Source: Metellina segmentata
Lineage: Eukaryota > Arthropoda > Arachnida > Araneae > Tetragnathidae
DNA length: 64,000 nt
Assembly (NCBI GenBank): GCA_947359465.1
Contig: OX375873.1
Span: forward strand, 131,704,899-131,768,898
Direction: 5' to 3'
Shown here: one piece after another, positions 22,741 through 35,800 of the stretch
Position numbering within the stretch: the first letter of the stretch is position 1
Layout: the number at the start of each line of letters is the position of its first letter
Program-made: the position numbers and the translations under genes
The notes under the pieces: model-generated
The model's input: the letters and a program-made list of their open reading frames with translations, nothing else
What the model was told of the DNA's origin: nothing
Database searches by the model: none

Positions 22741-23918
22741 TAATATAACCCTTATGGATTAATCCCAGACCGTCGCCAATAACCCTATGTGTTTATCGTG
22801 CCATGTTATTTCAACTGCCAACATACCATTATCCACCTGTTGAACTTCATTTTGTATGTGTCTCGGCTTCCTATCAGATGCCGACCACTTCAAGGGCGTC
22901 AAAAGAATTGTTAGGTGTATTTAGTGCTTAAATCTCGGATGACTAGAAGGAACATCAGAAAATTTTCGTCGTAAATAACTTTAAAATAACATGGTCAATT
23001 GAAAGACCGGCTTGTTTTGGGGTTGGTTTTCGACAATAAATCACGAAGTTTGTTTATTGTACAGTTGATTATAACCACACATCTTGTTTAAAAGAAATCA
23101 TAATGTAATTTTTTCTTCTTTTTGGAAGGCAATATCAGTCAAAGTTTTCCAGATTGTAAAAGGGACTTCGAGAAGAGAATAGGGACACATATTAATTTTA
23201 CTTTCATAAAGGTACCAGTGCAATGGGTATTTTTTTTATTTTTATTATTTACAACTGAAGAAATTATAAGGAAATAGTTTTGATTTACAATTCATAGCAA
23301 TTCACAACGCATTTTGTGTTATTTTCTCTCTTGTGATAAATTAGGATTCCTGGGAGACAGTAACATTTAGATTTATTGCAACGCCAAACAAGGATATTTT
23401 CCTATCTACTTAAATATTAAATGATAAGCCGTTAGTACTAGAAAGGAATGCATATAGCATTTTTATTTAGCCCTCCTGCACTGTAGATAAATATTTTTTT
23501 TTCTCTAGTTATTTTATAGTTGATATATATAATTTAATTAACAATTATCTAGACATAAAAACCCAGACTAAAATTGGTTTTATTGTTGGGTATATACAGC
23601 TTCCTTGTAATAGTCTGCAGAAAATAAATGTTTGAAAAGGCAGTAGTTATAGTAATTGCTAAGCGAGTTTTTCTCATACATTTTTAAAACAACACGATTC
23701 CATCTGTATTTATATATTTATCTTTCGCGATCATAAGTTTTCAACTTTTTGACGTGAATTGGAACAGTGCTAAGGGAATGCATGAAAAGTTGAACGTTAC
23801 AAAAAAACGTTATAACTGTTTTGTCTTATGAATTCATAACTAGTAGAAACTTTAAGGGAAATATATTGTAAACAATGGATGTATTACTTCCTCGGATACG
23901 CTAGTGTACTTCTAATGT
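22741..23918. other. Unassigned AT-rich DNA
   Basis: No coding frame or clear repeat was recognised. Confidence 0.4.
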
Positions 23919-24122
23919 TCATTGGCTTGACAGAGCAATGTGGACATCGGACTTCTTGATCACTCTGTTCCATCTTGATCTAACGTTGGCGATAGATCTG
24001 CAGTTCTTGGCTTTGTAAATGTCCAAGTCCTTGTCTACGTCTTCAGTCCATCTAAACTGCAATCTTCCTAACTCCATTTTGCCTGGCGTAGACATGTGAT
24101 GCATCATAATATTTGAACTCAT
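23919..24122 (-). pseudogene. Possible C-terminal remnant of a LINE reverse transcriptase
   Basis: The 67-codon frame has the layout seen at the C-terminus of many arthropod LINE ORF2 proteins: a Gly-Arg-x-x-x-Arg-Trp stretch (GRLQFRWTEDVDKDL), a short variable part, then SRWNRVIKKS and an end close to AL. No reverse transcriptase core is seen upstream, so at most this is a 5'-truncated copy. The call rests on pattern memory, not on a domain hit. Confidence 0.45.
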
Positions 24123-26609
24123 CTATCGGTGGAAAATCTCGAAATTCCACTAAAGACATACTGATCATTGGGTAGTAGTATTGTAAACGACTCTTAAAAT
24201 TTGAGAAACATGCTTCTTTTTCCTGAAACTATTTTTACACGACTTTTAAAGGATCTCTCCTCTGAGTAGATTAAGATAATTGGAAGTAATAAATATCGTA
24301 AATATTTATTATTTATATTGCGTATATTGATTTATGAGTGGAACAGTACTTAAAAAGATAATTCGGGTTAATATATATATATTCAGTTAAAAATATAATA
24401 TTTCTTTAATCACCTGTGGTAATCAAGAAAGAAAATGTATCTATCATTTAAAAAATGGGGTAGTTCGTATAAAAATTATGACTTGAATACATCATTAATA
24501 CGAGGGAAAGCGTTTCTTATACTCGAGAAAACTTACAACCATGTAAATTAAAGAGAAAAATATTTCCTTATCATCTGTTACTTAATCCAGTTGTGTTTGA
24601 AAACAAAATATAACACTTGATTTAACTATAACCGTAATAGTCTCATTAGATCTGAATTCGTTTGGCTGAGACAGGGTAATTTTTCTAAATACGGAAATGT
24701 AATACAGATGTTATGGTGATTATCGTTTTTAATTGTCTGTAGTAAAACGAGTACCAGTCAATAAAAGCTTCAACTCATGATTAGGTATTGGGCAAATTTT
24801 TATTTTATATTAATTATAATACATAAAAGTACATAATTTAACAGTGTGTTATTTTAATGATTCCAAAAGCTTCTAATTTCAGAAATACATTCATTTGATG
24901 CATATGAAAATTTGAAACTATCCATGGGGTGATTAAAAACGAAATTTTCCGGGATATACTTTTGAAAGATGACATTCATATTCTTCATACAACTCTGAAC
25001 TGCTTGATTTACCATTGTTCAAGTGTTCCCATTCTGACTTAGCGGTGCTTACATCTGTTATTTTGATGTAGAATACGACTTACCTTTCGAAACCGGGGTA
25101 CCACGCTTATTTTTAAATGTTACAAAAAGAGATAAGGACGATAAATTTAATAACTTGAAAAATATCGATGTATAAACTAACGATATCGCGTTCAAAAGAG
25201 AACAACACAGATAATGTTATAATTATATACTCATTGATCTTGTGCTGACGTCATCAGCTAATGTAATCGCAGCGCAAAGTTGAGTCGCGAAAATGCGCAC
25301 TGCTGCTCACATTAAATTAGCTTAGCTCCAACTTCCTTTTTGTGTGAGCCCGTTTGGGGTGTCATTTGTTTCGTCCCTTTGCACTTTATAAATAATAGAA
25401 ATAAAACCTAAATATTTAATAATTGTTTAAATATAGACTTCTAAGTGTGGAAAATTGCAAATACTTCAAAATGAACAAATATATGCATAATAAACACCAG
25501 AAGAATTATAGATAACGTCAACAGGAAGAAAGTTCGAGATGGCGAATCCAAGAAGATCCTGACATCCGATGCTGAGTGTCAACGGCCTCGGAGGGGGTTC
25601 TTGAAAGAATAGGCGTCGCACCTTTAGGATGACGAAATGCCTAATACGAGTGCCAGAAGCGTTTCCACCGCTTAGTTGGACGCAAATAGCATACCTGGTG
25701 ACATAAACGTTTTATAAGCGAATGATGGAGTTCAAACGATTGAGGTCGGTAATGAGACACAACCTTCAGCATCAACAACGAGTGCACCAATTGTGATAAA
25801 TGTGCAGAGCAATGATGATTTGATGTGTGAAATTAAAACAATCTAGTACTAATTTCTTTCACTCTAAACTCACCATATGACCTCACTGACGTATCCTACG
25901 ACTTGAACCACAGCCCCGTCCATTTTTTAGTATATGCGGCATATTATTTTGTATGAATTATTAATATTTTTTATAGTAATGGCGGTGTTTACTCTCTGTC
26001 TTTCCAGTAAATGGCGAAAATGTATTTTGATTCGCATAATCAACCAATACAAATTTAGATTCGTGTTAGAATAATAAGAATATTGTTGTTATTGGCGGAC
26101 GATTCTCCGCTTTTTTTAGTTTGTAAGGAAATCGCGTGGATTGGTTAGTTTTTTTTTTTTTTTTTGCTAACTGTTATTCTTAGCTATAAATTGAATTCGA
26201 TAACTAAACTATACTGTATGAAGTCTACTTTATGGTCAAACTCTGATTATCACAGACCCGAACTCATTTAAGTTGAATCTTTTTAGTGTATTGAGAAATG
26301 ACAGGCGAAAAGTCCAGCTGATAGGAAAAGTATATCTCGATGCATTTCAAAACTTTAGCTCGTCAATGATGGAATCTCATTCGGAAGTAATTCAAAAATC
26401 TAACTGGAATTTCACGTAAATCCGCAAAGATGTGTAAAATCGACCTCTTGTAAGTATTTAATCAATAAATGGATTCATCCAGTAACGTCTATATTGTTTC
26501 AAAATATATTTTTTGTTCACCAAGTAAGCGAATTAAACATGTTTTCTTCGATAGATATCCATCGAAAATGGATCAAAATGAGTACCTGCGTAATTTTACG
26601 GTTGTGTGT
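24123..26609. other. Unassigned AT-rich DNA with a GC-richer island near 25540-25830
   Basis: No gene was found. The stretch 25540-25830 is more GC-rich than its surroundings but contains stops in all frames that I followed; it may be an old transposon or pseudogene. A T-run is at 26151-26165. Confidence 0.4.
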
Positions 26610-26667
26610 TTAGTTGGGCAGCGTAGCCGCACGTTAAAAAAAATTGGATGTGTGCACCGGGCCTTAT
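26610..26667. repeat. Solo end of the GGCCCGGTG MITE family
   Basis: TTGGGCAGCGTAGCCGCACG followed by an A-run, GGATGTGTGCACCGGGCC and TTA matches the right terminal repeat of the MITE at 50871-51231. The rest of the element is missing. Confidence 0.6.
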
Positions 26668-27000
26668 CGAGCCCTTTGTGAACAAAAGTGTGGATAATCT
26701 CAGACTACTGACAACCACAGTTATGCATCGAAAAGTATAAAGTTTGGCACAGAAACAGACCATAAACATTGCTGTAAGACAGAACTCGTGGATCAAAGCA
26801 TAATTCCACTTTGATAAAATAACTAGTTCTCACTTGGACGACAGCACACGCATTAAAATGTTTAAAAGGTAGATAAACAGCACTTCAGTCGTGCAAGTGT
26901 ATTATATATACGTAGATGTAGAATATGCACGTTGCGTCAGAACCAAACCTATTTACTGATTAAAAACGTAAAATATTTACTGAGTAAAAACGTTAAGTAC

Positions 27001-27410
27001 TTTATGATCACCCTAATGGCTACCTCCAATTCGAGAAGATAACTCGTCCATCAAGATCTGACCAATTTTGCTTTGACGAGACCTAAACGAAAGAAAACCT
27101 TTGGAACTAGAAAAATATTTGGAATATTTCCAAGATCTTGTACTATCTTTTGAAAGCTAAGACGTCGTAAAATATTTTGAATGAACAAAAACAAAACAAA
27201 AATCGATTTTCTGGTCAATGTTGGTGATTTCTACTGTATACATACACCTTAAACATCACAAAGTTTGAACATATATCATCCATACATCGCTGATATTTTT
27301 ATGACGACGAGATCAAGATCCAGTTCGTGTTTTCTTCTAATACCGAGATATCTCGTCCATCACCGTTCTGGACAATGTTTTTCTAATGACGAGATACCTC
27401 TTCAAGAGCT
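27001..27410. repeat. Palindrome-MITE modules, decayed
   Basis: Around 27030-27080 and 27300-27410 the family modules recur: CCATCAAGATCTGACCAATTTT, GACGAGATCAAGATC, CCGAGATATCTCGTCCATCA and TTTTTCTAATGACGAGATACC. The palindrome core CGAGATATCTCG is intact at 27344-27355. The 84-codon frame here is translated repeat. Confidence 0.55.
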
Positions 27411-28058
27411 CTATCAGGAGAATTCTTGCCCAGAGGCGCCACAGATCGTATCCAGTCAAAAGAATCATCTATTTAACGGAAACTCCAGGGTTCTTTTGTT
27501 AAATACGAATAGTAAATGATATTTTGGTTTGTGCATCACTGGTGAGGTATGCATAGAATGATTTGCCACAGAGAATCCAAAGATTTTAATCAATAACGTA
27601 ATATATTATATATTTTCCGGTACGTAGAATAATGCACTTCTTTTCTTTCCTTTCATAGTTAATTTATTTGTATTTTGTAAATGTTTAAAATGAATTACTA
27701 TTTGTGTGGCTTGAGTCCTAAGTGCTTTTGTGTACTTGGGAGTCGCTAAGTTAAATTGCTGTTTTTGGGTTTTATTGCGTACGGACCATAATTAGCCATG
27801 CTGTGACAAACAGAAGACGGCAATGTGAGGTACCTCTTGTTTTTAATGCCCTGAAGATGGCCCTTGAGGGCTTGAGTCATTAGGAGGTGGCCTTTTCTAA
27901 AGCATTGGCCCGGACGTGACTTTGCGGAGAATGCCAACTAATGTATGCAAAAAGTTTAGAACTACGAAGTGGGGTTTATGGATGGGATTGTAACCCCTCT
28001 TGGGAGGATGGAGAACCCCTGGAGACGTTACTCTTTGGGTTGCACAAAAGGGATTTAC
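27411..28058. other. Probable intron of the adhesion gene (3' side of the Ig3 exon)
   Basis: On the minus strand this follows the Ig3 exon's splice donor. No C-terminal exon was recognised here or further left. Confidence 0.45.
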
Positions 28059-28346
28059 CTATGAGTCTGACGAATCCTTCCTTGTCTCCGAGCGTGTTCT
28101 TGGCAACGCATTTGTAGTGTCCGAAGTCTTTCTCCTCGAGGTTCTTGATCTTGAGCTGCATGTGGATGCGGTAGGACTCAGCTTCCTCTGAGAGTTCGTA
28201 CTTTCGGTTGTTGAGGAGGATAACGCCGTCGTTGCGGATCCAGGAGGTGAGGGGTCTAGGGGAGGCCTCCAGGCGGCAACCCAGCACCACGTCGCTGCCC
28301 AGAGCAGCGCCCACCATCTGGTTGCTCACGCGGATTTTCGGCTGGA
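28059..28346 (-). CDS. Ig3 exon of a DIP/lachesin-type immunoglobulin adhesion protein
   Basis: This 288-bp exon encodes the third Ig domain of an IgLON-like neuronal surface protein; in flies, DIPs bind Dpr proteins to specify neuron pairing, and lachesin is a related membrane protein. Visible hallmarks are VVLGC (first Cys), SWIRNDG (core Trp) and DFGHYKC (Tyr corner and second Cys), with the family's typical PKIRVSNQ entry and KNTLGDKEG end. The acceptor is TTTGCAG at 28347-28348 and the donor GTAAAT starts at 28058, so splicing is phase 1 in and phase 1 out. Joining to the exon at 39527 gives ..QVN-F-QPKI.., as in the family. The following C-terminal linker/GPI exon is not seen. The exact paralogue is not resolved. 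Confidence 0.93.
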
Positions 28347-31295
28347 CTGCAAAGAAAGCGACTTTACTAAATAGCAATTCATTCGCGACAATCGAAAAGG
28401 GGCTGAAATAAGGCGGCATATCAAAATCCGCATATTCACTAGCGAATAACATGCAATGTAACCGATTTCGCTGATGCGGACGCATGTAGAACAAGTCCTG
28501 CCAACAGATTTGAAGACAGAGATTGTCAAGACTGATATGATTGTCAAGACTGTTTTATGATAACTGCGTTAATGGACATTGTTAATTTCCGATAACATTG
28601 CAACATATTCAACATTCTATTTAATTTCTTGTTTTGAGTTAGGTCTTTTGGTGCGGTAGAGACGTGGAGGAGATTAGTGGAGGACGTTGCACAATTATTT
28701 CACCGATTTCAATTCGCAATAGCTCCAGAGATGAGTACACATTACAGGACAAAAGTGGTTCTATTTTCAAACTCAGCTAGCAAATCTAATGGCGGCCCCA
28801 ATGTATTTTATTCGATTTGGATTGCTTCATTCTAATCCAAATAACATTTTCGATAGTAGTTACTAACCGTTATTTTGGAATAACAGTGTCACCTGTTATT
28901 AGTATGTTACACATTGCAGTTCACTAGCGAGTACACGGTTTGCAGAATGGATCGGTAAGTTTATGGGACATTGTTGGATACTGGATAATGAATTATAAAA
29001 ATGGTTTTGTGAGAGAACTGTGGTCAATTTACAAAAGTACTTTCAGTCTACATTTCACTAATTATGGTTCGATATAGGAACATGGATCATACATTTTGAT
29101 CAAGGATGATTCTGGTAGGTGTTTGATTCTGGTAGGTGTTTGATTCTGGTAGGTCTTAATTTGTTTTAGGTGACCGTTGGGGGAGGAAAGAAGTAGTTTA
29201 CTAATTTAAATTTCTGCAACAAGCAATATCATTACAAACTTTAATGTATATCTTAAAGCATCCTTATGACAGGTAGTTGAATTCACGCCAATATGGAGTA
29301 GCACAACATTATGGAAAATGGGATACAGTCTATCCCTACTGCAGGCCCTAGCTTATTGGTAGAATCAATTCTCGTGATAACGTAGTACAAGTAAGTAAAG
29401 TAACGTAGTACAAAATTCTAGGACTTTACAAGAGTTTCTAAAATATTTTCCACGCCATGTTAATAACCACTTTAAAAGGAAGAAATTAAAGACACTGAGC
29501 TAAATTGTTGTAACATAAATCAAAGGAAGTAATCCAAATATTTCGATTTTAAGAAAATAGAATAAAATGTTGACAAAATTATTATGTAATGAACATTACC
29601 AACACCTGTGGCTTGGTTGCATGATTTTTTTTCAACTAAGCCTTGGGGAAATAAATCAAGAACTAAAAGGAATTTTAATGTTCTTCAAGAACTATCGAGT
29701 GACGTGGATAAGTACTTTCATGGACTGTGGGAACCCTGAAATTATTTTATGGTGGAGCCCTCTAAGTGATGTTGATTTATTGCCGGCAGTCTAAAATATA
29801 ATCTTGTGAGAAAATTAGTAAGCATATCTGAGGTTTGTGGTGAATATATGTGAGATTTTCTGACTTAAGTTATACACTGGGAAATTATTTGTAGATTTTG
29901 TATTTTTACGAATAAGAATTATTGGTTGACGTGTGAAGTATAAGATATCATTAATCTAGTAGACATCTTTTAAAATGGTTTGTATACGAAAAAGGGCTAA
30001 TTTTCGGCAAATTTCATTTTTGAGGTTAAGCAATATATCGACAGCTGTATTTTGTAAATTGAGTAGTAGATATTGATGTCATAGGACAGCGCGTTTCAAA
30101 GAATTAAAATAAATATTTATAATATTCATGCACAAAATTAAATTTAATAATTTATTTTAAAAACTGTTCTAAGGCATTTTTTGGTTTAAAATGTGCAAGA
30201 TGAGTTGCAATCTCTTCATGAAAATATAAGTTATGTATGATTAGATCTTAGCGTGATCTGTACTGCCATTCTGCATATCAGTAACAAAGTTTTTCTAATT
30301 TTGAAAATTTCAAATAACTGAGCCAATACATTAGCCTATTATTATTAATTGAGAAACAAATGTAAATACGTACTTAAAACTGCTAGAAAGATTGTCATAA
30401 GAACTTGACGATAATTAAAATTGCTTGTAAAGAGAAAAGTATCCTATATGAATGCATAATATGTTATGCAATGAATTAAATTGATAAGATATACATATAT
30501 TTCCATGATCATTTGTTAATACTGTTCACTCATGATAGATTCACAAAATTTTGTTAATGGGGTAGGAATGTATTATCCAAAAATCTTGAATCCGTGATCC
30601 AGTTTGAAAAATTATCACTATCTAAAGAATGTAGTGGAAGTAACCTATGATTAATAAAGTAATACAATAACAATGTATTCAAGCCGGAAGCATAAATTTT
30701 GCTTGTGTTTCGAAACGTAATAAATTCAATTATTAATACACTCCGCCATAAAGTCGTTGAGTCACGTAAATCAAAAGTAAAAAAGCTTAAAATTTATGTC
30801 CTGAGCGAGGAAGTCTGTAAAAAATAAGCCCCATTAGTTCCTTGTAGAGAACTCAAATGTCCATTTAACACGCCTTGGTTAAAAATCGTCAAATCGCTTC
30901 CCCTGACACCAGCGGGAACTGGTTAGGGGATGAAAAAATAATCATTTCTCCCAATGGGAAGCGATTTAATGTAATCGGAATCAAATTTCACTCCGTCCAT
31001 GGACCGTGGTGCCATTTATTTCACTAAAGACACTATCGCATTTCGAAAGGGTAATTCGAAACCGGCGTTCGGAGTAATAATTACCCTAATTTGCCAAAAC
31101 GGACTTAACAAAAGAGTTCTGGAGAAGATGTAGATTGAGTCGATGCGGATAAATGCGTGGAGTTCAGGCTTTCCCCAGGGTACAGCAGGGGAAGGAAGAG
31201 CGAAAATAAAAGATTTTTAAACCCCATCAATTGGCAACAATTCGCGCTGAAACTAACCGGGATTTGTTGCCTTCGGATTCGTGGCCAATGGCCTA
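28347..31295. other. Intron DNA between Ig2b and Ig3 exons, right part
   Basis: Part of an 11180-bp intron (28347-39526). A small direct repeat, GATTCTGGTAGGTGTTT, is present about three times at 29108-29155. From about 30860 to 31280 the DNA is GC-richer and free of obvious repeats, which may mark conserved non-coding sequence. The 75-codon frame at 29567-29794 shows no family features. Confidence 0.5.
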
Positions 31296-31475
31296 AGTCT
31301 CCCAGGTCGGTATAGAAAAGACTAGAATGAGACTGATTATTTGCTGTTACTTTGAGAGCCTTGAACGATACAAATTCACGGACATTGTCTGTCAGATGGT
31401 TGTAGAAAAGACCTGAGATACAGCCCTAATTAATTTTATGTTGCAGTTAAAAGCCAGGCGAGATTGAGATACATT
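31296..31475. repeat. Diverged edge monomer of the 321-bp satellite
   Basis: CCAGGTCGGTA...GAATGAGACTGATTATTTGCTGTTACTTTGAG and the following lines align with the 321-bp unit but with many changes, as expected at an array edge. Confidence 0.65.
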
Positions 31476-31950
31476 TCTAGACTTATGCTTAGACTTATAC
31501 TAAACGTATGTTAGATACTTATGCTTAGAGTAATAGTAAACTTATGCTAGACAACTATGCTTATAATTATAATAGACTCATGCTAGACACTTATACTTGA
31601 ACTAAACTTAGACATACAAACCTTATGCTATGGTTAGACGTATACTACTTATACTTTGCTTATAATTATAATATATTGATGCTTGGCACTTATTCTTAAA
31701 CTAAACTTCGACTTATATAATCCTTATGTTATGGTTAGACGTATGCTATTGATACTATGCTTAGACGTATACTACTTATACTCTGCCTAGACGTATACTA
31801 CTTATACTCTGCTTAGACGTATACTACTTATATGCTTATACGTATACTACTTATAGTATGCTCAGACGTATACTACTTATAATATGCTTAAACGTATACT
31901 ACCTATACTATGCGTAAACTTATACCAGACTTATGCTTGAAACACAAGCA
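31476..31950. repeat. Minisatellite built on TTATGCTTAGACGTATACTAC
   Basis: A run of short degenerate units. The clearest part (about 31735-31925) repeats TAGACGTATACTACTTATAC with a period of about 25-26 bp; the left part is looser, built on CTTATGCTAGACA. Confidence 0.85.
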
Positions 31951-32160
31951 TTAGTCTTGTATAGCTAGCATGACAGTAGCAACAGTCAGTCAACATGACA
32001 GTCTTGTATAGCTTGTCTGAAGATATGCTTGTAACATTAACATAAGTCTAGTGCTATAAACACAGCGTTATATACCTGTGTAGGGCTAATTATACAAGTA
32101 TAAAAAGCTATGGAAAATAAATTTTAGTAAATTTCTTCAGTGGTTATGATTCAGATGAGA

Positions 32161-32349
32161 TTAACCCTCTTTAAGTGGGGTTTCGCCGCGATCCCTTGCT
32201 CACTGAGATATTGGTGATTTTTGGTTGCTGACTAGATTAAGATCTGGTAAATGTTGTAATGACGAGACGAGAGGATATATCTTGTCCGTCAAGATCTCAT
32301 CAGTTTTGATAATGACGGGATCCCTCAAGACCACCACCAGGAGGGTTGA
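32161..32349. mobile_element. Palindrome-family TTAA MITE inserted in a satellite monomer
   Basis: Starts TTAACCCTCTTTAAGTGGGG and ends CCACCACCAGGAGGGTTGA. The left target is TTAA (32161-32164) and the right one is TTGA (32346-32349). The interior holds GACGAGACGAGAGGATATAT and CCGTCAAGATCTCATCAGTTTT, the family modules. Removing the insert joins CAGATGAGA-TTAA-GATAATCTGTCTGG, which matches the satellite monomer at about 34938-34965 (CAGATGGGATTAAGATAAGTTGTCTG). This shows directly that TTAA was the target. Confidence 0.85.
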
Positions 32350-32463
32350 GATAATCTGTCTGGTGGAACACCTTCTTATCATGTTGTGCTACAAAAGATT
32401 AATATCCTGCAGCAGTTAAGATATTGATGGCATTAAGGAACATGTAATGTTGATAGTATTCCA

Positions 32464-34712
32464 GGTCTGGAATGAGGCTCTGATTATTTGCTTTTACTTT
32501 GAGATTCACGTATGATAAATATTCGCTGACCATAGCTGTCTTTCAGGTGGGTGCACAAAAGATTAGATACAGAGCGGATTAATGTTCTGTAGTTAAGAGC
32601 TTGGCGGTATTGATATTCATGAACACTGGAAAAAATATTAATTTTATTCTGTAGTTAAGATTCAGACTGTGATTAAGTTACGCTGTCTGGGTAACAAATT
32701 CATGTCAGGTTGACGCCACAAAGGTTAGCATTCTCAATAGCTTAGATTGAGTTAAGATAGGTTGGCAATTACGTTACTCTTCCAAGTCTGGAATGAGGCT
32801 CTGATTATTTGCTTTTACTTTGAGATTCACGTATGATAAATATTCGCTGACCATAGCTGTCTTTCAGGTGGGTGCACAAAAGATTAGATACAGACCGGAT
32901 TAATTATCTGTAGTTAAGAGCTTGGCGGTATTGATATTCATGAACACTGGAAAAAATATTAATTTTATTCTGTAGTTAAGATTCAGACTGTGATTAAGTT
33001 ACGCTGTCTGGGTAACAAATTCATGTCAGGTTAACGCCACAAAGGTTAGCATTCTCAATAGCTTAGATTGAGTTAAGATAGGTTGGCAATTACGTTACTC
33101 TTCCAAGTCTGGAATGAGGCTCTGATTATTTGCTTTTACTTTGAGATTCACGTATGATAAATATTCGCTGACCATAGCTGTCTTTCAGGTGGGTGCACAA
33201 AAGATTAGATACAGACCGGATTAATTTTCTGTACTTAAGAGCTTGGCGGTATTGATATTCATGAACACTGGAAAAAATATTAATTTTATTCTGTAGTTAA
33301 GATTCAGACTGTGATTAAGTTACGTTGTCTAAGTAACAAATTAATGTCAGGTTGACGCCACAAAGGTTAGCATTCTCAATAGCTTAGATTGAGTTAAGAT
33401 AGGTTGGCAATTACGTTACTCTTCCAAGTCTGGAATGAGGCTCTGATTATTTGCTTTTACTTTGAGATTCACGTATGATAAATATTCGCTGACCATAGCT
33501 GTCTTTCAGGTGGGTGCACAAAAGATTAGATACAGACCGGATTAATTTTCTGTAGTTAAGAGCTTGGCGGTATTGATATTCATGAACACTGGAAAAAATA
33601 TTAATTTTATTCTGTAGTTAAGATTCAGACTGTGATTAAGTTACGCTGTCTGGGTAACAAATTCATGTCAGGTTAACGCCACAAAGGTTAGCATTCTCAA
33701 TAGCTTAGATTGAGTTAAGATAGGTTGGCAATTACGTTACTCTTCCAAGTCTGGAATGAGGCTCTGATTATTTGCTTTTACTTTGAGATTCACGTATGAT
33801 AAATATTCGCTGACCATAGCTGTCTTTCAGGTGGGTGCACAAAAGATTAGATACAGACCGGATTAATTTTCTGTAGTTAAGAGCTTGGAGGTATTGATAT
33901 TCATGAACACTGGAAAAAATATTAATTTTATTCTGTAGTTAAGATTCAGACTGTGATTAAGTTACGCTGTCTGGGTAACAAATTCATGTCAGGTTAACGC
34001 CACAAAGGTTAGCATTCTCAATAGCTTAGATTGAGTTAAGATAGGTTGGCAATTACGTTACTCTTCCAAGTCTGGAATGAGGCTCTGATTATTTGCTTTT
34101 ACTTTGAGATTCACGTATGATAAATATTCGCTGACCATAGCTGTCTTTCAGGTGGGTGCACAAAAGATTAGATACAGACCGGATTAATTTTCTGTAGTTA
34201 AGAGCTTGGAGGTATTGATATTCATGAACACTGGAAAAAATATTAATTTTATTCTGTAGTTAAGATTCAGACTGTGATTAAGTTACGCTGTCTGGGTAAC
34301 AAATTCATGTCAGGTTAACGCCACAAAGGTTAGCATTCTCAATAGCTTAGATTGAGTTAAGATAGGTTGGCAATTACGTTACTCTTCCAAGTCTGGAATG
34401 AGGCTCTGATTATTTGCTTTTACTTTGAGATTCACGTATGATAAATATTCGCTGACCATAGCTGTCTTTCAGGTGGGTGCACAAAAGATTAGATACAGAC
34501 CGGATTAATTTTCTGTAGTTAAGAGCTTGGAGGTATTGATATTCATGAACACTGGAAAAAATATTAATTTTATTCTGTAGTTAAGATTCAGACTGTGATT
34601 AAGTTACGTTGTCTAAGTAACAAATTAATGTCAGGTTGACGCCACAAAGGTTAGCATTCTCAATAGCTTAGATTGAGTTAAGATAGGTTGGCAATTACGT
34701 TACTCTTCCAAG
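32464..34712. repeat. 321-bp satellite, seven homogeneous copies
   Basis: The landmark AATGAGGCTCTGATTATTTG starts at 32471, 32792, 33113, 33434, 33755, 34076 and 34397, and a diverged start is at 34718; every spacing is exactly 321 bp. Copies differ by single bases only (for example GGCGG/GGAGG in the GTAGTTAAGAGCTTGG region, and CGCTGTCTGGG/CGTTGTCTAAG). Two of the variants appear in non-adjacent copies, pointing to conversion or a higher-order pattern. No coding capacity. Confidence 0.96.
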
Positions 34713-35236
34713 TCTGGAATGAGACTCGGAATATTGACTGTTACTTTGAGTCATGCATGATGAAAATTATCGGACCATCCCTGTCCGGCAGGTTGGAGTA
34801 GAAAATACTACGGGTACAGAGCAGAATAATTTTCTGATGCACTTTAATGCTCGTCGGGATTCCGATTCATGAATGCTGACATACAGGTATACAAAGCTAT
34901 GGTAAATAAATTAAATAAATTTTCTTCAGCAGTTAAGATTCAGATGGGATTAAGATAAGTTGTCTGCGAAACACGTTAATGTCAAGTTGTCCTCTCAAAG
35001 GTTACTATTCAATAACAGTTAAGATATAGATGTAATTAAGATACGTAGGCAATTAAGTTAGTCGTACTGTTCGGAAATAAGATTCGCATTATTGGTGTAT
35101 AAGCTATGTATGGTGAAAGTTCGCGAACCATGTCTGTCTGAATTGTTGTTTCAGAAAATACTGGGGATACAGACCTGAATATTTTTCTGCTGCAATAAAT
35201 AGTCTGGTAAGATTGAGATGAGCATAAACTTACATA
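34713..35236. repeat. Diverged satellite monomers, right edge
   Basis: Two further monomers align with the 321-bp unit at much lower identity (landmarks TCTGGAATGAGACTCGG at 34713 and TTCGGAAATAAGATTCGC near 35068). The second is cut by the Tc1 fragment. Confidence 0.7.
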
Positions 35237-35239
35237 CAC

Positions 35240-35800
35240 TACCCTACACTAATGAACCGGACAGCAAGATGTGATGGTATAAGGGAAATAATACATGCTT
35301 CAATAGGGAGATGGTCCCCCACGTGCTGCAATTACACTAGCAACACTTCTGGGCTTACTTTCAACAAGGTTTCGATACACAGCTATCGGTATTTATGTCC
35401 ATTCCTGCATCAAGAATGTCGCCAGCTGAGATGTTGATTTCGAACGTGGTTGGTTTCCTGGTCCGTAAGCGGCGCTCTAACTCGTCCCATAAATGTTCTA
35501 TGGGGTTTAGGTCGGGACTCTGAGCAGGCCAAGGAAAACGTTTTACATCCATATATTGATACCATTGCTTGACAGAGGCTGCAACATGACATGGGGCATT
35601 ATCGTCCTGGAAGTAACATTCGTCCATTTCATAGAATTGCCAGAGCGTAGGAAGAATCTGACTGTCCAAAATGTTCATGTAGGCGTCGGCGTTCAATTGA
35701 ATAGGAACAACATGCAAAGGTCCCAGGCCCATACCACGAAAAACACCCCAAAGCCATTAATCGGATTTTAAGCTAATCCGCTGGCGTCCGTTCCGTTATT
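35240..35800 (-). pseudogene. Tc1-family transposase fragment inside the satellite
   Basis: The minus-strand frame 35732-35361 encodes the C-terminal half of a Tc1-type transposase: FQDDNAPCHVAASV (second catalytic Asp), WPAQSPDLNPIEHLWDEL (Glu; I count 34 residues between them). The N-terminal half is absent, and the frame runs into unrelated residues after LRTRKPT. No terminal repeats were found. Satellite-like sequence is present on both sides, so it landed in the array. Confidence 0.85.

Noticed and set aside
27265..27519. 84-codon frame with RSRSSS and RYLVHHRSGQ
   Set aside because: It is a translation of the palindrome MITE modules; similar peptides come out at 63000 and elsewhere for the same reason.
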